Below are positions 9,182 through 15,902 of a DNA stretch of 31,850 bases, piece after piece (the first letter of the stretch is position 1; each line of letters begins with the position of its first letter). This DNA is from Candidatus Atribacteria bacterium UBA6251 (GTDB lineage Bacteria; Atribacterota; Phoenicimicrobiia; Phoenicimicrobiales; Phoenicimicrobiaceae), in NCBI GenBank assembly GCA_002441285.1, contig DJVR01000042.1, forward strand, positions 1 to 31,850, in the 5' to 3' direction. Made by a program: the position numbers and the translations under genes. The notes beneath the pieces were generated by a model. The model was not told where the DNA came from, did not search any database, and saw only the letters and a list, made by a program, of their open reading frames with translations.

Positions 9182-9253
9182 CTGGGGCGGAAGGATTCGA
9201 ACCTTCGAATGCGGGATCCAAATTCCCGTGCCTTACCGCTTGGCTACGCCCCA
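9182..9253 (-). tRNA. tRNA-Gln (anticodon UUG)
   Basis: The minus strand folds as a complete cloverleaf: acceptor TGGGGCG with CGCCCCA, D stem GCC/GGC, anticodon stem CGGGA/TCCCG around loop ATTTGGA (anticodon TTG), and T stem GAAGG/CCTTC around TTCGAAT. The U1-A72 pair and G73 are the usual glutamine identity features. The 3' CCA is not encoded. It begins 40 bases after spoVG, so the two may share a transcript. Confidence 0.96.
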
Positions 9254-9293
9254 AGTAAAGCTAAATTTCATTATTTATTAACTATATTTCTGT

Positions 9294-9623
9294 TTATTCC
9301 ACTTCTTTTTCGGTTTCAGTTGATTCACCCATTTGTTCGGTTTTTGCCTCGCTAGTTGTAGGAGATGCTTCTGATTCCTTTTCATAGACTTCCAGAACAG
9401 CTTTTTGAATCTTCTCTCTAATTTCAGTATTAATGGGATGAGCAATATCTTTATGATCGCCATTAGGTAATTTCTTACTGGGCATCGCTACAAACATACC
9501 CTTATTGCCATCAATCACTCTTAAATCATGTACTACAAATGAATCATCAAAAGTAATAGATACATAAGCTCTTAATTTTCCTTCTGTTTCAATCTTTCTT
9601 ACGCGAACATCAGTAATTTCCAC
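9294..9623 (-). CDS. spoVG: SpoVG family regulatory RNA/DNA-binding protein
   Basis: SpoVG proteins are small nucleic-acid-binding regulators; in Bacillus one influences septation during sporulation, and in other bacteria they bind RNA and DNA. The 109-residue product has the conserved core ITDVRVRKIETEGKLRAYVS at its N-terminus, FVVHDLRVIDGNKGMFVAMPSK in the middle and DIAHPI near residue 60, then a Glu/Thr-rich, non-conserved tail. The GTG start is set by AAGGCGG about six bases upstream. It lies upstream of glmU as in Bacillus, here separated by tRNA-Gln and a terminator. SpoVG also occurs in non-spore-formers, so it does not prove sporulation. Confidence 0.95.
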   Translation of the reverse strand: MEITDVRVRKIETEGKLRAYVSITFDDSFVVHDLRVIDGNKGMFVAMPSKKLPNGDHKDIAHPINTEIREKIQKAVLEVYEKESEASPTTSEAKTEQMGESTETEKEVE

Positions 9624-9866
9624 TTATTACACCGCCTTTTTAGTATTTTATTTTTTATTGACTTAAACATTAAAAATTTCAATTACTTTACCACATCTAA
9701 TCTATTAGTACTACTTTGGTTAGAAAACCCTTTATGGACAGAATTTTCTAATCTTCATCACTTTGTATTTCCTCTTTTTTATAATTTAAGTAATTAATTT
9801 TAGCCCTGTTCACATCACCTCATTTACCTCCTGTTTTAGTCAATATTAAAAATTTAGGGACAAAAA
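9624..9866. other. Intergenic region and probable spoVG leader
   Basis: No long gene is seen between spoVG and the terminator at 9867-9897. On the minus strand two strong ribosome-binding-like sequences stand in tandem (AGGAGGT then GAGGTGAT, about 9832-9814), followed by start-stop units ATG-AGG-TGA and ATG-TGA and by a 21-codon frame from GTG 9813 to TAG 9748 (MNRAKINYLNYKKEEIQSDED). I cannot tell whether this short frame is translated. TTGAAA near 9680 is a possible -35 for spoVG but no good -10 matches it. Confidence 0.35.
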
Positions 9867-9897
9867 GAAACACAGTAATAAAAAATTACTGTGTTTT
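9867..9897 (-). terminator. Intrinsic terminator after the thiol-redox operon
   Basis: AAACACAGTAAT and ATTACTGTGTTT form a perfect 12-pair stem around five A residues. On the minus strand it is followed by CTTTTTG, so the T-rich side of the stem and what follows act as the U tract. The hairpin is AT-flanked on both sides and could also work on the plus strand. It lies about 215 bases past the DUF1573 gene. Confidence 0.7.
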
Positions 9898-10111
9898 AGA
9901 GAAAATCTATTTAAATATCTTTAGAAAGCAAAAATAAAATTTATCCTTTTTTTTAGAAACACCAATATTCTTATTATTAGCCAGCACCATAGGTTTCCTA
10001 TTTTTCTATAAATTTTAAGTTGAAAAAATTATATCACTTTCTTCTCTAATTGTCAAAACAGTTTTTTAAGAGTTATATTTTTTATTTATTAATTCCCGAC
10101 TTTGATCCTCT
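9898..10111. other. AT-rich 3' region after the DUF1573 gene
   Basis: This stretch of about 210 bases between the DUF1573 stop and the terminator shows no reading frame with a ribosome-binding site and no clear fold other than the terminator hairpin itself. It probably is a long 3' untranslated region of the redox operon. Confidence 0.4.
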
Positions 10112-11161
10112 TTATTCATTCTCACCAAAATTATTAAGAGAAATCGGTAGGGCAACAGTTAAATAAAGAAATTCTTCTTCGCCTTCTTCTGGTGTAGAAG
10201 AAAGTTTATCTTTTAAAATAATAATTGGAATTTCTACCTTTTCTCCGGGCATAATAGTTAAGTCAGATTTTAATGGAATAAAATAGTCCGCAGAGGTATT
10301 CACTGAAGTAATATTAACCGCTTGATTGCCCTGATTGGTCAAGCTAACCTTTTTAATCACTTCCTCTGAGGAACTCTCTCCGGAATTAAAGCTTATTTCT
10401 ACTGGAGATATGCTTAATGCTGGGGCAGACTTTTCTTGAATATAGCCATCAATACGTAAAGAAAAAGCCTTTCTGCGAGGGTCATTACAATAAATCCTGA
10501 TGCTTTCTCTTATTGCTCCTAATTCATGCCCGGTAGAATCATAAGTAAAGATTATCTCTCCCTTTCCGCCAGATGCAATAGTTAGAGGTAGGTCATAATT
10601 ATAAGTTATATATTCTGCTACATCAATCTTTTCAATAATTAAATCTAATTCCCCTTTGTTCTCAATTAAAAAAGTAAAAGTAGGTTTGTCCCCTTGAGAG
10701 ATTAAACCTATTTCCCACTGGGAAGTAGAGAAGCTAGCCTGAGGGGCAGGTATCGGTTCTACATCAGCAGAAACAGAAAGGTTTACTTTTGGTCTTTCCG
10801 GGTCATTTGATTCAATATAGATCGACTTGGTAACTAATCCTTTATAGCCGGTAGGAATAAAGGTTACCTTTAGTTCAGCTTCCTTTCCAGGCTGGATATT
10901 CTCTTCGGAAAGCATCGTAGCAGTACAACCACAGGCAGCCCTTACTCGATCAATAACTAACTCTTGCCCTCCATTGTTCTTGATCTTAAAGATATGCTCT
11001 GGTCTTTCATCTTCTTTAATCTTACCAAAGTTCCACTCCTCTTCAGATAAAGAGATAGTAGGAGGTAAAGAGGATTGATTTTGATGGTAAATTATAAAAA
11101 ATGCCCCTATAATTAACATTAATATAATTAGAATTAACCACAAACGATTCTTTGAGTTCAT
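10112..11161 (-). CDS. Membrane-anchored DUF1573-repeat protein
   Basis: From the preferred start the product is 349 residues. A short basic stretch is followed by one membrane segment (about 6-25) and a long extracytoplasmic part. The first domain is a clear DUF1573 unit: WNFGKIKEDE, FKIKNNGGQELVI, AACGCT (C77, C79), IQPGKEAELKVTF and IESNDPE. Two further beta-sandwich repeats of similar pattern follow without the cysteines (ENKGELDLII; LTNQGNQAVNI). The biochemical role of DUF1573 is unknown; such domains resemble ASPM/SPD-2/Hydin-type immunoglobulin folds. The frame reaches back to ATG 11194, but AAAGGAGAA about 12 bases before ATG 11161 favours the shorter form. It is last in a leftward set with three thiol-redox proteins, which suggests CGCT takes part in or is a target of that system. 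Confidence 0.85.
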   Translation of the reverse strand: MNSKNRLWLILIILMLIIGAFFIIYHQNQSSLPPTISLSEEEWNFGKIKEDERPEHIFKIKNNGGQELVIDRVRAACGCTATMLSEENIQPGKEAELKVTFIPTGYKGLVTKSIYIESNDPERPKVNLSVSADVEPIPAPQASFSTSQWEIGLISQGDKPTFTFLIENKGELDLIIEKIDVAEYITYNYDLPLTIASGGKGEIIFTYDSTGHELGAIRESIRIYCNDPRRKAFSLRIDGYIQEKSAPALSISPVEISFNSGESSSEEVIKKVSLTNQGNQAVNITSVNTSADYFIPLKSDLTIMPGEKVEIPIIILKDKLSSTPEEGEEEFLYLTVALPISLNNFGENE

Positions 11162-11251
11162 AGCAGTTATATTTTCTCCTTTACTAATTATCATTTAGTT
11201 ATTTGTTAACCAGTTGCTTGGTCAGTTGGTCAAATCAACTGTCAAGATGAT

Positions 11252-12019
11252 TTAATCTACATATCCAGATTGTAAAATTTCCTTAGTAACACCGTAAGGT
11301 GCCTGAACGAAAATTGCGCCATGGATACCTTCACCTTCCCAATTAAAACCTTCTACAGTAAAGGTAAATTCTACTATCTCTTCTGGCACCAGAGAAGAAA
11401 GTTCAATCTTCTGTTCTTCCAAGATATCTACTACCAAATATTTCAGATTTTCACCGGGTAGGGCTTTAAAAAGCATTCCGTTAATTACTAAATTAGATAG
11501 GACTGTATCACTTACATTTTGGATATAACCATCAATAATAGTGGTAGTAGAAGTGCTTTCCCTAGACTCTATATCAATTAGAATTTTCGAACCCTTAGCC
11601 AGTTCAGCATCTATTTTATCTCGAAGGTTGGAAACAGTCGCCTGCGAGCTCCCTTGAATACTAGGTTCGTTTATTCCATCAAAAAATATATGAGGTACTC
11701 CTCTATCATCCTTGTTCGGAACATACCATTTATAACGATCTTGCGTTTCCGAGATGCTATAATCTCCCCAGGCTATTTCCTCTACCAGAATCATTTGATC
11801 TAAGGTATATTCTTCTATTAACTGTTCCAGTCTGGGTTCCACAATGGCACAACCACCACAACCAATTGCCATAAATAGCTCTACCATTACTACCCGAGGA
11901 GCTGATTCAGGTTCTCCTTCACCCTCGCCTTCTCCTTCACCGGGGACATTGGGTAGACATCCACCACTTAATATAATCATAAAACAAAGAGACAGGAAAA
12001 TTAAAAATATTTTTTTCAT
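11252..12019 (-). CDS. Omp28-like thioredoxin-fold lipoprotein with CGGC site
   Basis: The 255-residue product starts with a hydrophobic signal ending LSGGC, so C21 is a probable lipid-modified cysteine, although Ser at -3 is not the classical lipobox residue. A flexible GEGEGEGEGEPE linker follows. The next segment VVMVELFMAIGCGGCAIVEP has a thioredoxin-type CxxC (C54, C57), and VPHIFFDG near residue 118 fits the cis-Pro strand of the fold. This pattern resembles Omp28-related proteins. The C-terminal part (about 140-255) is beta-rich and not recognised. The start ATG has GGAGAA upstream. It lies between the TlpA-like gene (49 bases upstream) and the DUF1573 gene. I infer an envelope dithiol carrier; its substrate is unknown. 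Confidence 0.8.
   Translation of the reverse strand: MKKIFLIFLSLCFMIILSGGCLPNVPGEGEGEGEGEPESAPRVVMVELFMAIGCGGCAIVEPRLEQLIEEYTLDQMILVEEIAWGDYSISETQDRYKWYVPNKDDRGVPHIFFDGINEPSIQGSSQATVSNLRDKIDAELAKGSKILIDIESRESTSTTTIIDGYIQNVSDTVLSNLVINGMLFKALPGENLKYLVVDILEEQKIELSSLVPEEIVEFTFTVEGFNWEGEGIHGAIFVQAPYGVTKEILQSGYVD
11911..11943. repeat. Six-base tandem repeat coding for Gly-Glu
   Basis: Five degenerate copies of GGTGAA/GGAGAA-type hexamers (minus strand) encode the Gly-Glu linker of the Omp28-like lipoprotein. The unit length preserves the frame. Confidence 0.7.
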
Positions 12020-12068
12020 TATTTTCTCCTTAATAAATATTGGGGCTCACTTTATTTTTTATTTTATC

Positions 12069-12701
12069 TTAATCTTCCGGAGGAGGACAAACTCCTTCAT
12101 CACATCTAGCATCCTTCTCTTTTTTAGCAGGTGCTTTCTTTTCCTGGGCATTCAAAAAATAACTTAGATATTGAAACATAATAGTTTGCTGTTTGTCCTG
12201 AAAACCAGGATAGACTCTCTTTAAAACCAGATTGCCATCTAAAAAAAAGGCACTGGGTATTTTAACTACCTTATAAAGACTTTCTACCTGGTTCTGTTCA
12301 TCTAGTAATACTATAGGACTTATATTCTGTTTTTCCCAGAATTCTTTTATCTTTATTTTATCTTCTTCTTTAAATTCGGCAAGAGAATGGATCATAATTA
12401 GCTGATATTTTTCTTCAATAATATGCTCCTGGAAATATTTAGTCAACTCCTCTATTCCCTTAAGAGAATTGGGATTATCTAGTTGATAGAAATATAAAAA
12501 AATTAACTTTTGCTTTCCTTTTAAATCAATTAGATTAAAGGTTTCTCCCTCCAGAGTGTTAAGGGTGAATTTTGGAGCAGGAAAACCCTGACGCAGTGAA
12601 GTTTCCTCAGCCCAAGATGACAGAGGTAAAAAGGTAAAAAATAGGATTAAAAAACAGAATTTAAGAATTCTATATTTTATTTTTTTGGTAACAAAAAACA
12701 T
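12069..12701 (-). CDS. TlpA/peroxiredoxin-like exported protein lacking the CxxC site
   Basis: The 210-residue product has an N-terminal signal peptide ending about LSSWAEE. The rest fits the TlpA/AhpC-TSA thioredoxin fold: PAPKFTLNTLEGE (41-53), LIDLKGKQKLIFLYFY (57-72), and the cis-Pro strand KIPSAFF (147-153). Where the family has WCxxC, this protein has DNPNS (75-79), so both catalytic cysteines are absent. After signal cleavage the only cysteines are C200 and C205 in the tail ARCDEGVCPPPED. The ATG start has AAGGAGG about 11 bases upstream. It is second in the leftward redox set. It may be a binding or scaffold subunit, or the tail pair may have taken over the redox job; neither is shown by the sequence. 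Confidence 0.8.
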   Translation of the reverse strand: MFFVTKKIKYRILKFCFLILFFTFLPLSSWAEETSLRQGFPAPKFTLNTLEGETFNLIDLKGKQKLIFLYFYQLDNPNSLKGIEELTKYFQEHIIEEKYQLIMIHSLAEFKEEDKIKIKEFWEKQNISPIVLLDEQNQVESLYKVVKIPSAFFLDGNLVLKRVYPGFQDKQQTIMFQYLSYFLNAQEKKAPAKKEKDARCDEGVCPPPED

Positions 12702-12783
12702 TTTTTGTTTTTCCTCCTTGCTTAATCAAACTTAATTGATAATACTTTATTTTAAGTGAAAAGTTACAAGATTTATCCTGGTT

Positions 12784-14058
12784 TTAAAAAATACTAGTAT
12801 AGAACAATAAGATAGCTAATCCAAAAAACAGAATGGTCATAGCTAATTTAATCTTGCCATAATTCTTTTCTGTGAGATTCGCCCACTGAACTGAGGTAGT
12901 TCCCCAATAGGTAAAGGAAAAGACTAATATCAAAGGAACTACAAACATAAAATTGTAGAACAAAAGATATAGTAAGGCATTATTTTTCAGCTGGGGAATA
13001 TTACTAATAAAGATAATGGTGGGCAAATAGATTTGTCCAGTGCAGGCTAATTCTAGGATAGAAACCAGAAAACCAGTTACTGCAGCCATAATTAGATAAT
13101 TACCCAGACGAACATTCTGGCGAATAGTACTGTGGATCTTCTTCTTGATAAAATCAGGAAGTTGAAGTTTAGCATCTTTAGTAGAGCCAGTTTTTTTAAA
13201 CTGCAGATAATCGCGGAGGGCTACTAATCCGAGAATTAGAGCCAGAAGGGCAGTCAACAGTATAAATATCCTTCTTACCAGAGGTAAAAAAGAAAGAGTA
13301 GTAATTACTTTTAAGGCACCGGTCCCCACCAGAAAATAAGTTAAAAAGACCGCTAAAGTAAAAATACTCCCGACCCAGATAATCTCTTTCCCTTTACGAT
13401 TGACCAGAGTAAGATATGAGATAAAAAAGATAATAGTAGCAAAGGCGCAAGGATTTATCCCATCAATTAAGCCACTTACTGCTACGGCTGCTAAACCAAA
13501 AGATTGAAAACGAGCAATTATTCTCTCCTGAGCAGTTTGTTCTTCATCTTTTACTTTCTCCCAAGGTGGAATGTTCTCTATCACAGAATATTTTTGAACT
13601 AAAGCTTCCAAATTTTCTTGAGTAATCTCATTTCTAAAAAGATACTCCTCACCAATAAAAATTACCGGGACTAAAAGCCTTTCTTCTTCAGGTAGATGAG
13701 TTAATTCACTCAAAGATTCAGCTAAAGTAGTATTTTCAGGCTCGTTAATTTCAAAACTCTTAATAATTAATTTATCTGTATAACGAAACTTTATTTCTTC
13801 TAAAATGGCTTTTGCCTTTTCACAATCATGACATCCAATTTCGTAAAAATATGCTAAATAAACTGGATACCCTAAAACATCAGAAGTATCAGTATTATCC
13901 TGGGTATAGATAAGATTGGAAGATGTAAAAAAGAAAATGGTAGCAAAGAATACAATTAGAGATAATAAAAATAGCTTTTTCAGAAAAACGCAGGATAAAA
14001 GTCTATGCTTTGGTAATTTTGCTTTAGCCTTTTCTCTTTTAATATTATTTCCTCTCAT
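12784..14058 (-). CDS. CcdA/DsbD-type membrane thiol transporter with N-terminal thioredoxin domain
   Basis: Numbered from ATG 14058 the product is 424 residues. A membrane segment (about 26-48) leads to an extracytoplasmic thioredoxin-like domain with CHDC (C76-C79) and VPVIFIG. A bundle of about six membrane segments follows from residue 185, with the hallmark cysteines C204 in DGINPCAFA and C339 in ELACTGQ, the pair that CcdA/DsbD proteins use to pass electrons across the membrane. In E. coli DsbD the thioredoxin domain is at the C-terminus; here it is at the N-terminus. The frame opens at TTG 14064, but AAAGGAAAA is better placed for ATG 14058. It is first of four redox-related genes and likely supplies reductant to them. 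No cytochrome c genes are near. Confidence 0.9.
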   Translation of the reverse strand: MRGNNIKREKAKAKLPKHRLLSCVFLKKLFLLSLIVFFATIFFFTSSNLIYTQDNTDTSDVLGYPVYLAYFYEIGCHDCEKAKAILEEIKFRYTDKLIIKSFEINEPENTTLAESLSELTHLPEEERLLVPVIFIGEEYLFRNEITQENLEALVQKYSVIENIPPWEKVKDEEQTAQERIIARFQSFGLAAVAVSGLIDGINPCAFATIIFFISYLTLVNRKGKEIIWVGSIFTLAVFLTYFLVGTGALKVITTLSFLPLVRRIFILLTALLALILGLVALRDYLQFKKTGSTKDAKLQLPDFIKKKIHSTIRQNVRLGNYLIMAAVTGFLVSILELACTGQIYLPTIIFISNIPQLKNNALLYLLFYNFMFVVPLILVFSFTYWGTTSVQWANLTEKNYGKIKLAMTILFFGLAILLFYTSIF

Positions 14059-14172
14059 CTGCAAATTTTCCTTTCTGGATTGATAAAAATAAGAATTAAC
14101 TTAAAAAGTTATTCAATTAACAAAATTTTAATATGATAAAATTATCATATATTATTCTAGATGTCAAAATAT

Positions 14173-15087
14173 TTAATTAGTGGAATTATTCATTGAACCT
14201 AAACCTAAAATTTTTCTCTCTTGTAGTACTCGACTTAAATGAGCAAACTCTTCCAAAGTCAAGGTCTCCCCTCTTCTATCCTGACTTATACCAATTTCAG
14301 TTAAAACCTTTTCAACTTCTTCACGACTCAGTTGGGAAGAAAAGTAAGAAGTTAAAGAGTTAATTAATCTTTTTCTCCTTTCCCGAAAAGAGGCCTTTAC
14401 CACCTCTATGAATACCTTTTCCTCTCCTACTGGCAAGAGTGGTTTTTGGTATAGGTTTATCTTGACTAACATAGAATTTACTTGTGGAGCGGGATAGAAG
14501 ACCGTAGGGGGAACTAAGTGTATTTTTTTCGGTTGTGCATAATATTGCGTAAGAACAGATAAGATACCATATTCCTTACTGCCTGCTTTAGCAAATAATC
14601 TATCTGCTACCTCTTTCTGAACTAAAAAGACCGCAAACTTAAGATATTTTCTTAATTCGATAATTCTACCGATTAAAGCTAAAGAAATATAATAGGGTAA
14701 ATTTCCTATTATTTTTTCTATCCTTTCCCCTTTATCTCTTCTCCCTTGTAAGAAGATAGCCAGATCTAAATTCATAATATCTGCATCAATTAATTCAATA
14801 TTATTTAAATGATTAAGACTCTCTTTAAGGAGGGGAAACAGGCGCTTATCCTTTTCCAGTGAAATTACCTTTTTCACTAGAGGAGCTAAAGCAGCAGTGA
14901 GCGTCCCTATCCCACTACCTATTTCAAAGATATAATCTTCTCGATCTAAATCCAGAGAAGAAAGAATCATTTGCAGAATATTTCCATCCACCAGGAAATT
15001 CTGCCCCAAACTCTTCTTACATTTAAAATTATACCGGCTTAACAGCTGGTGTACCTCTTTTGGAGATATTAACTTATAATTTCCCAT
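14173..15087 (-). CDS. rsmA: 16S rRNA dimethyladenosine transferase KsgA/RsmA
   Basis: The enzyme dimethylates two adjacent adenosines near the 3' end of 16S rRNA, a late small-subunit check. The 304-residue product has KKSLGQNFLVD (24-34), the SAM-binding EIGSGIGTLT (55-64), the acidic LEKD ending the second strand, DADIMNLD and the catalytic NLPYYIS (129-135), then the all-helical C-terminal domain. The ATG start has CGGGGA close upstream. Upstream on the same strand are the palindrome at 15098-15130 and tRNA-Thr, so transcription must either pass that hairpin or start just after it. rsmA lies upstream of spoVG in Bacillus too; here the redox genes stand between. Confidence 0.97.
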   Translation of the reverse strand: MGNYKLISPKEVHQLLSRYNFKCKKSLGQNFLVDGNILQMILSSLDLDREDYIFEIGSGIGTLTAALAPLVKKVISLEKDKRLFPLLKESLNHLNNIELIDADIMNLDLAIFLQGRRDKGERIEKIIGNLPYYISLALIGRIIELRKYLKFAVFLVQKEVADRLFAKAGSKEYGILSVLTQYYAQPKKIHLVPPTVFYPAPQVNSMLVKINLYQKPLLPVGEEKVFIEVVKASFRERRKRLINSLTSYFSSQLSREEVEKVLTEIGISQDRRGETLTLEEFAHLSRVLQERKILGLGSMNNSTN

Positions 15088-15097
15088 ATTCCCCGGA

Positions 15098-15130
15098 TGT
15101 CAAAAAAAGTGCCTGGCACTTTTTTTGACA
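15098..15130. repeat. 33-base perfect palindrome, REP-like, next to tRNA-Thr
   Basis: TGTCAAAAAAAGTGCC and GGCACTTTTTTTGACA are exact reverse complements around a single central T (15114). The right end at 15130 touches the base complementary to the last A of the tRNA-Thr CCA. As RNA on the minus strand it forms a hairpin with a T run and could terminate the tRNA transcript. Short GTGCC-core palindromes of this kind are dispersed in some genomes and moved by REP-associated transposases, which I infer from memory rather than from this window, where only one copy is seen. Confidence 0.8.
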
Positions 15131-15206
15131 TGGAGCCGGCGATCTGAGTTGAACAGACAACCTACGGATTACGATTCCGTTGCTCTGCCGATTGAGCTAC
15201 GCCGGC
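15131..15206 (-). tRNA. tRNA-Thr (anticodon CGU)
   Basis: A complete 76-base cloverleaf on the minus strand: acceptor GCCGGCG/CGCCGGC, D stem GCTC/GAGC, anticodon stem ACGGA/TCCGT around ATCGTAA (anticodon CGT), T stem GTCTG/CAGAT around TTCAACT, discriminator T and an encoded CCA. It is preceded by an extended -10 promoter and immediately followed by a palindromic hairpin. Unlike the nearby tRNA-Gln, its CCA is in the gene. Confidence 0.96.
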
Positions 15207-15238
15207 TCGTTATTTTTCTCCTTCTAATTTGGCAATTT

Positions 15239-15247
15239 ATTATAGCA
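15239..15247 (-). promoter_or_regulatory. Extended -10 promoter of tRNA-Thr
   Basis: Reading leftward, TGCTATAAT is a perfect extended -10 element (TGnTATAAT). It would place the transcription start near 15231, about 25 bases before the tRNA. No good -35 is at 17 bases, as is allowed for extended -10 promoters. Confidence 0.65.
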
Positions 15248-15401
15248 TAAAATTTTTTGGCTTTCTACTCAATGGGTAGAATAATTTTAGATTTACTTTT
15301 CTTAATCGATTAGATATTAGAGAAAATTAAACTAGCCAGAACTTTTTAATCTTCCCTCAGGAATTAAAATAGGTAATCATCTACTTGCTTTCTTATCCTT
15401 T

Positions 15402-15788
15402 ATGATTAGAATTCTACCTTGTGCCTTTATCGTGATTGGTTTATTTGAGGTCTGGGTCCCCAGAGAGAAAGTAGAGAAACACTTAGGATATTTAGGAGGT
15501 TGGCGGGGATATTTCTGGGCTATTGTTTTAGCTGGAACTATGGCTGGAGGCTTAATGGTAGCTCTACCAGTATCCTCAGTTTTATTTCGCAAAGGAGCAA
15601 GATTAAGTGTTATTTTTACCTTCCTAAGTGCGGCAGCGGTAGTAAGAATTCCGATGACTCTATTTGAGGCATCCTTATTGGGAATTAAATTTACTACTAT
15701 CAGGTGGCTGGCTTCCCTCCCTTTAATTATTATTTCTTCCTTATGGTTAGAAAAATATTTAGTTAAACAAAACTTTCAAATTAAATAA
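15402..15788 (+). CDS. Small ArsP/DUF318-like permease
   Basis: This is the only credible plus-strand gene. The 128-residue product has about four hydrophobic segments. The stretch WVPREKVEKHLG, the glycine-rich AGTMAGG near residue 45, LPVSSVLFRKGA and FTFLSAAAVVRIPMTLFE resemble one half of the predicted permease family that includes ArsP. Full ArsP proteins are about 300 residues with two such halves, so this is a half-size form or a fragment. No Shine-Dalgarno sequence precedes ATG 15402; the frame is open upstream to a TAG at 15333 but offers no better start. It is divergent from tRNA-Thr and convergent with the MFS gene. Cargo is unknown. Confidence 0.65.
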   Translation: MIRILPCAFIVIGLFEVWVPREKVEKHLGYLGGWRGYFWAIVLAGTMAGGLMVALPVSSVLFRKGARLSVIFTFLSAAAVVRIPMTLFEASLLGIKFTTIRWLASLPLIIISSLWLEKYLVKQNFQIK

Positions 15789-15859
15789 TAATCTCACCCT
15801 GAAAAAAATTTTAGTTTTGATAAACAATAAAATAAAAGTTAAAAATACCGCTATCTTTA

Positions 15860-15900
15860 AATATAAAAAAGATTAAGATAAAATCTATAACTTTTTTTAT
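15860..15900. terminator. Weak bidirectional terminator between convergent genes
   Basis: AGATT and AATCT pair around a 7-base loop, with six A on one side and a run of T on the other. The stem is short and AT-rich, but its place between two convergent genes fits a terminator serving both. Confidence 0.3.
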
Positions 15901-15902
15901 TT

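Noticed and set aside
9278..9463. A 61-codon frame on the minus strand within spoVG.
   Set aside because: It overlaps spoVG in another frame; the spoVG frame has the family motifs and a good ribosome-binding site.
9814..9835. A sigma-H-like promoter (AGGAGGT...GAAC) upstream of spoVG, as in Bacillus.
   Set aside because: The same bases are an anti-16S ribosome-binding sequence and the -10 half is imperfect; I cannot separate the two readings.
14128..14152. AT-only inverted repeat ATATGATAA/TTATCATAT between ccdA and rsmA as a terminator.
   Set aside because: The stem has a single GC pair per arm and no clear T run; too weak to call in such AT-rich sequence.
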